NCBI GenBank assembly: GCA_029780875.1
Contig: JAKOXU010000096.1
Location: 1-37,838 of the forward strand
Direction of reading: 5' to 3'
Origin: Bacillota bacterium
GTDB taxonomy: Bacteria; Bacillota; Clostridia; Oscillospirales; Acutalibacteraceae
DNA length: 37,838 nt
Shown: in pieces, positions 34,955-37,838 of the stretch
Numbering within the stretch: position 1 is the stretch's first letter
Layout: each line of letters begins with the position of its first letter
The notes under the pieces: model-generated
Databases searched by the model: none
Told to the model about the DNA's origin: nothing
The model's input: only the letters and a program-made list of their open reading frames with translations
Program-made: the position numbers and the translations under genes

Positions 34955-36002
34955 GAAAGTTTACCTCCCCAAAATCCCTTCTACCGCGAAGCTGGCCGCA
35001 CGAAGCATTAATGTCAGCTCCCAAGGTCCGGCGGATTGTCACATTCAACCCGCCCTTTTCGAGGATTGACTTAAACCTGTCCATCCTCTCTTTAGAGCTT
35101 TTTTTATGGTCCTTTCCCGAAACAGCGTTTGCGGGGATCAAGTTAACATGGCAAAGCATGCCTTTCAAGATTCTCGAAAGCTGCAGGGCACATTCATCAC
35201 TGTCATTTATTTCGTCAATAAGGGCATATTCAAAGGAAATACGCCGTTTCGTCATGTCAATGTATGTCTTGCAAGCCTCGATTAGCTCACAGATACCCCA
35301 TTTTTTATTTACAGGCATCAATTTTGTCCTAACTTCATCAAAAGGCGCGTGCAGCGATACCGACAAAGTCAAGGGAAACTTAAATTTCGCAAGTTCATAA
35401 ATCTTATCCACAATCCCGCATGTAGACAGTGTCACATGGCGAAGGCTCAAATTTGCCCCCTCTTTATGAGACACAAGCTCCAAAAAACCAATGGTGTTGT
35501 CGAAATTGTCTAAAGGCTCCCCCATTCCCATGAGCACAATGTTGGAAACCCTGACACCCATGTCCTTTTCCGCAGCATAAATCTGGGAGAGCATTTCAGA
35601 AGCTGTCAGGTTCCGGGTAAACCCGCCCATTCCCGTAGCGCAAAATGAACAGCCCATTTTGCACCCGCCTTGGGTAGAAATGCACATAGAATACCCGTGC
35701 CTGTACTTCATCAAAACGGCCTCAACCAACTCACCGTCAAAAAGCTTTAATAGATATTTTACAGTATCATCTATGCAAGATACAAGCTTTTTTTCAATTT
35801 TTGCGCCAAAAATGCTAAAATCAGCCTGCAATTTTTCCCTAAAGCCTGCAGGCAAATCAGTCATTTCCGAAAAGGAGCCGGCCTTTTTCCTGTGCAGCCA
35901 GTGAAAAATCTGCACAGCCCTATACCCCGGCTCATTGTAGCCTGCCAAAATCTCCTTCAGTTCCTCGGGAGTTTTCGACAAAATATCCCTGTCTATAAAC
36001 AA
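34938..36002 (-). CDS. rlmN: 23S rRNA (adenine2503-C2)-methyltransferase
   Basis: STQGGCKMGCSFCATGMGGFTRNLTASEM (CxxxCxxC), NIVLMGMGEPLDNFDN, RRTLGADINASCGQLR. Confidence 0.97.
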   Translation of the reverse strand: MFIDRDILSKTPEELKEILAGYNEPGYRAVQIFHWLHRKKAGSFSEMTDLPAGFREKLQADFSIFGAKIEKKLVSCIDDTVKYLLKLFDGELVEAVLMKYRHGYSMCISTQGGCKMGCSFCATGMGGFTRNLTASEMLSQIYAAEKDMGVRVSNIVLMGMGEPLDNFDNTIGFLELVSHKEGANLSLRHVTLSTCGIVDKIYELAKFKFPLTLSVSLHAPFDEVRTKLMPVNKKWGICELIEACKTYIDMTKRRISFEYALIDEINDSDECALQLSRILKGMLCHVNLIPANAVSGKDHKKSSKERMDRFKSILEKGGLNVTIRRTLGADINASCGQLRGRRDFGEVNFHETIG

Positions 36003-36003
36003 T

Positions 36004-37317
36004 TCACCTCTTTTTAAACCCGGCGATATAAAACCCGTCGGTGCCGTGGATATGGGGCATCAGGGTAATCTCAAACCCGCCTCCGCTTTCCTTTACAAAG
36101 GGCGGCAGCGAAAGGATAAGGGGCTCAAAATCCACCCTCTCGTTGAGGAACCGCTCAACAACCCGACTGTTTTCCTTCGGGTTTAAGGTGCAAGTCGAGT
36201 AAAATAGCCTGCCGCCTTCCTTTACAAGCTCCGCCGACAGGGAAAGTATCTTATACTGCAGCTCGGGCAGCTCTGGATTTGGCTCCCTCTCCTTTATCTC
36301 GGGCTTTCTTCTTATAATTCCAAGGCCAGAGCAGGGCACATCGCACAGCACCGCATCGGCATGCTCCAAATTAACTTGAGGCTCCGCCGCATCCCTCAAG
36401 ACAGCTTTTACATTGTTGAGTCCTAACCGGGCAGCCCCCTTCTCAATAAGGGAAAGGCGGCTTTCCCTTACATCGCAGGCCACAACCTCCCCTTTGCCTT
36501 CCATCATCTCGGCCATGGTAAAGGCCTTGCCTCCGGGAGCGGCGCACACATCAATCACCCTCTCCCCCGGTTTTGGGCCCACGCAAAAGGCGCAAATTTG
36601 GGAGGATAAATCCTGTATGTGAAAAAGGCCCTCACTAAAAGCCTTGAGCTTTTCAACAGCCCCCGCGTTCCGAAGCCGCACCGCATCAATAAGCCCTTCC
36701 ACAGGCTCGGCGTCAACCCCTTCCGCGGCCAATTTTTCCACCAATTTCTCAAGGGTAATTTTAGTGGTATTCACCCTTGCCGTCAAAGGAGCCGGCCCAA
36801 CTAAAGCCTTGATTAGCCCCTTTGCCTTTTCCTCCCCGTAAGCTTTGGTCCACAAGTCCACCAGCCACCGGGGAGCCGAATACCCTCCGTAAACATCATC
36901 TTCCAAAATGCCTAATAGCTTCTCTCTGCCCTCTCTCTGCACAGCCCTCAGCACTGCGTTGACAAACCCGGCCGCCGCTCCCTGCCCGCTGGATTTTGCC
37001 AAGGTAACACACTCATTTACCGCGGCAAAGGAAGGCACCTTGTCCATAAATAACAGCTGATAGACTCCCATCCGCAGTATCTCCAACACCACAGGGGAAA
37101 TTTTCTTCAGGGGCACCTTTGAAAACCTTGCGATGACCTTATCCAAAGGCTGCTTCCTCTCCAGCACCCCGTAAAAAAGGGCGGCGGCAAAGGAGGCGTC
37201 CCTGCTGTCAAGCCCCGCTTTTTCAAGGGCATTGTCAAAAACTATATTGGAGTATCCCTTTTTCACATCCACCTTGACAAGGGCATCAAGGACAATTTTT
37301 CTTGTATTTTTCATCAA
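36004..37317 (-). CDS. rsmB: 16S rRNA (cytosine967-C5)-methyltransferase
   Basis: N-terminal NusB-like domain; VIDVCAAPGGKAFTMAEMM, VLCDVPCSGLGIIRRKPEIK, FYSTCTLNPKENSRVV. Confidence 0.96.
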   Translation of the reverse strand: MMKNTRKIVLDALVKVDVKKGYSNIVFDNALEKAGLDSRDASFAAALFYGVLERKQPLDKVIARFSKVPLKKISPVVLEILRMGVYQLLFMDKVPSFAAVNECVTLAKSSGQGAAAGFVNAVLRAVQREGREKLLGILEDDVYGGYSAPRWLVDLWTKAYGEEKAKGLIKALVGPAPLTARVNTTKITLEKLVEKLAAEGVDAEPVEGLIDAVRLRNAGAVEKLKAFSEGLFHIQDLSSQICAFCVGPKPGERVIDVCAAPGGKAFTMAEMMEGKGEVVACDVRESRLSLIEKGAARLGLNNVKAVLRDAAEPQVNLEHADAVLCDVPCSGLGIIRRKPEIKEREPNPELPELQYKILSLSAELVKEGGRLFYSTCTLNPKENSRVVERFLNERVDFEPLILSLPPFVKESGGGFEITLMPHIHGTDGFYIAGFKKR

Positions 37318-37345
37318 AAGCCAAGCCTTTCAAACCCAAAAGGCA

Positions 37346-37838
37346 CTAATTTCTTCTCCTGTTCACCAGCAAAAGCAGCCTCAACAGCTGCAAAACGGAA
37401 ACCACAGTCGCCGCAACATAGGTCATGGCGGCAGCCGTCAAAACTTTTCTGGCGCCGTGCAGCTCTTGCTCATACAAAATCCCGTTATCGGCAAGCAGCT
37501 TCATGGCCCGCCTTGAAGCGTTAAACTCCACAGGCAGCGTCACAAAATGAAAGATTGCCGTCGCGGAAAAAAGGATAAGGCCGATATCTACAAGCAGGCT
37601 CGACCCGCCGGTAAAGAAAAGCCCCAACATAACAAGGAAAATCCCTACAGGATATCCGAGATTTGCAACGGGATATATGGCGCTGCGCAGCTTTATGGGC
37701 ACATAGCTGGTTCTATGCTGGATGGCGTGTCCCGCCTCATGGGCGGCAATCCCAACGGCGGCAACAGAAGTGCCATTGAAAACCTGAGGCGACAGCCTAA
37801 TCACATTTTTCCGGGGATCATAGTGGTCACCCAACATC
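37346..37838 (-). CDS. neutral zinc metallopeptidase (YugP-like, PF04298-type), truncated by window end
   Basis: GIAAHEAGHAIQH zinc motif, several TM helices, LPVEFNASRRAMKLL; adjacent to rsmB. The frame continues beyond 37838. Confidence 0.88.
   Translation of the reverse strand, partial: MLGDHYDPRKNVIRLSPQVFNGTSVAAVGIAAHEAGHAIQHRTSYVPIKLRSAIYPVANLGYPVGIFLVMLGLFFTGGSSLLVDIGLILFSATAIFHFVTLPVEFNASRRAMKLLADNGILYEQELHGARKVLTAAAMTYVAATVVSVLQLLRLLLLVNRRRN

Overview
37.8-kb chromosomal window from an endospore-forming, Clostridia-like Firmicute. It is mostly core metabolism and sporulation genes, with no tRNA, rRNA, CRISPR or mobile element detected. Left to right: (i) aroA(3' end)-aroC-pheA; (ii) orphan Fe3+/B12-type substrate-binding lipoprotein, small hypothetical and DUF815 ATPase (minus); (iii) secreted metallophosphoesterase with a PSEx repeat stalk and sortase-like C-terminus; (iv) ilvB-ilvN-ilvC; (v) M24 peptidase (minus); (vi) ECF-type sigma factor plus membrane-anchored beta-propeller protein; (vii) YkvI-like membrane protein, YifB/ComM AAA protein and a P-type-ATPase-like protein whose catalytic motifs are largely lost (minus); (viii) TIGR03960/DUF2344 radical-SAM pair and LtaS-like sulfatase (minus); (ix) spoIVFA-like/spoIVFB-like pair (plus), convergent with spoIVA and sipL-like genes; (x) a 27-codon spoVM homologue hidden inside a longer spurious ORF, next to a small hydrophobic ORF and a repeat/hairpin patch; (xi) thiN-rsgA-prkC-prpC-rlmN-rsmB-zinc metallopeptidase (minus). 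The strongest leads are the full-length pseudo-P-type ATPase (DKTGT replaced by DRNLLLK, TGDGxND by TSNGAQD) and the compact SpoVM/SipL/SpoIVA coat-basement locus with the unannotated spoVM. All family assignments come from reading motifs by eye; no database search was run.
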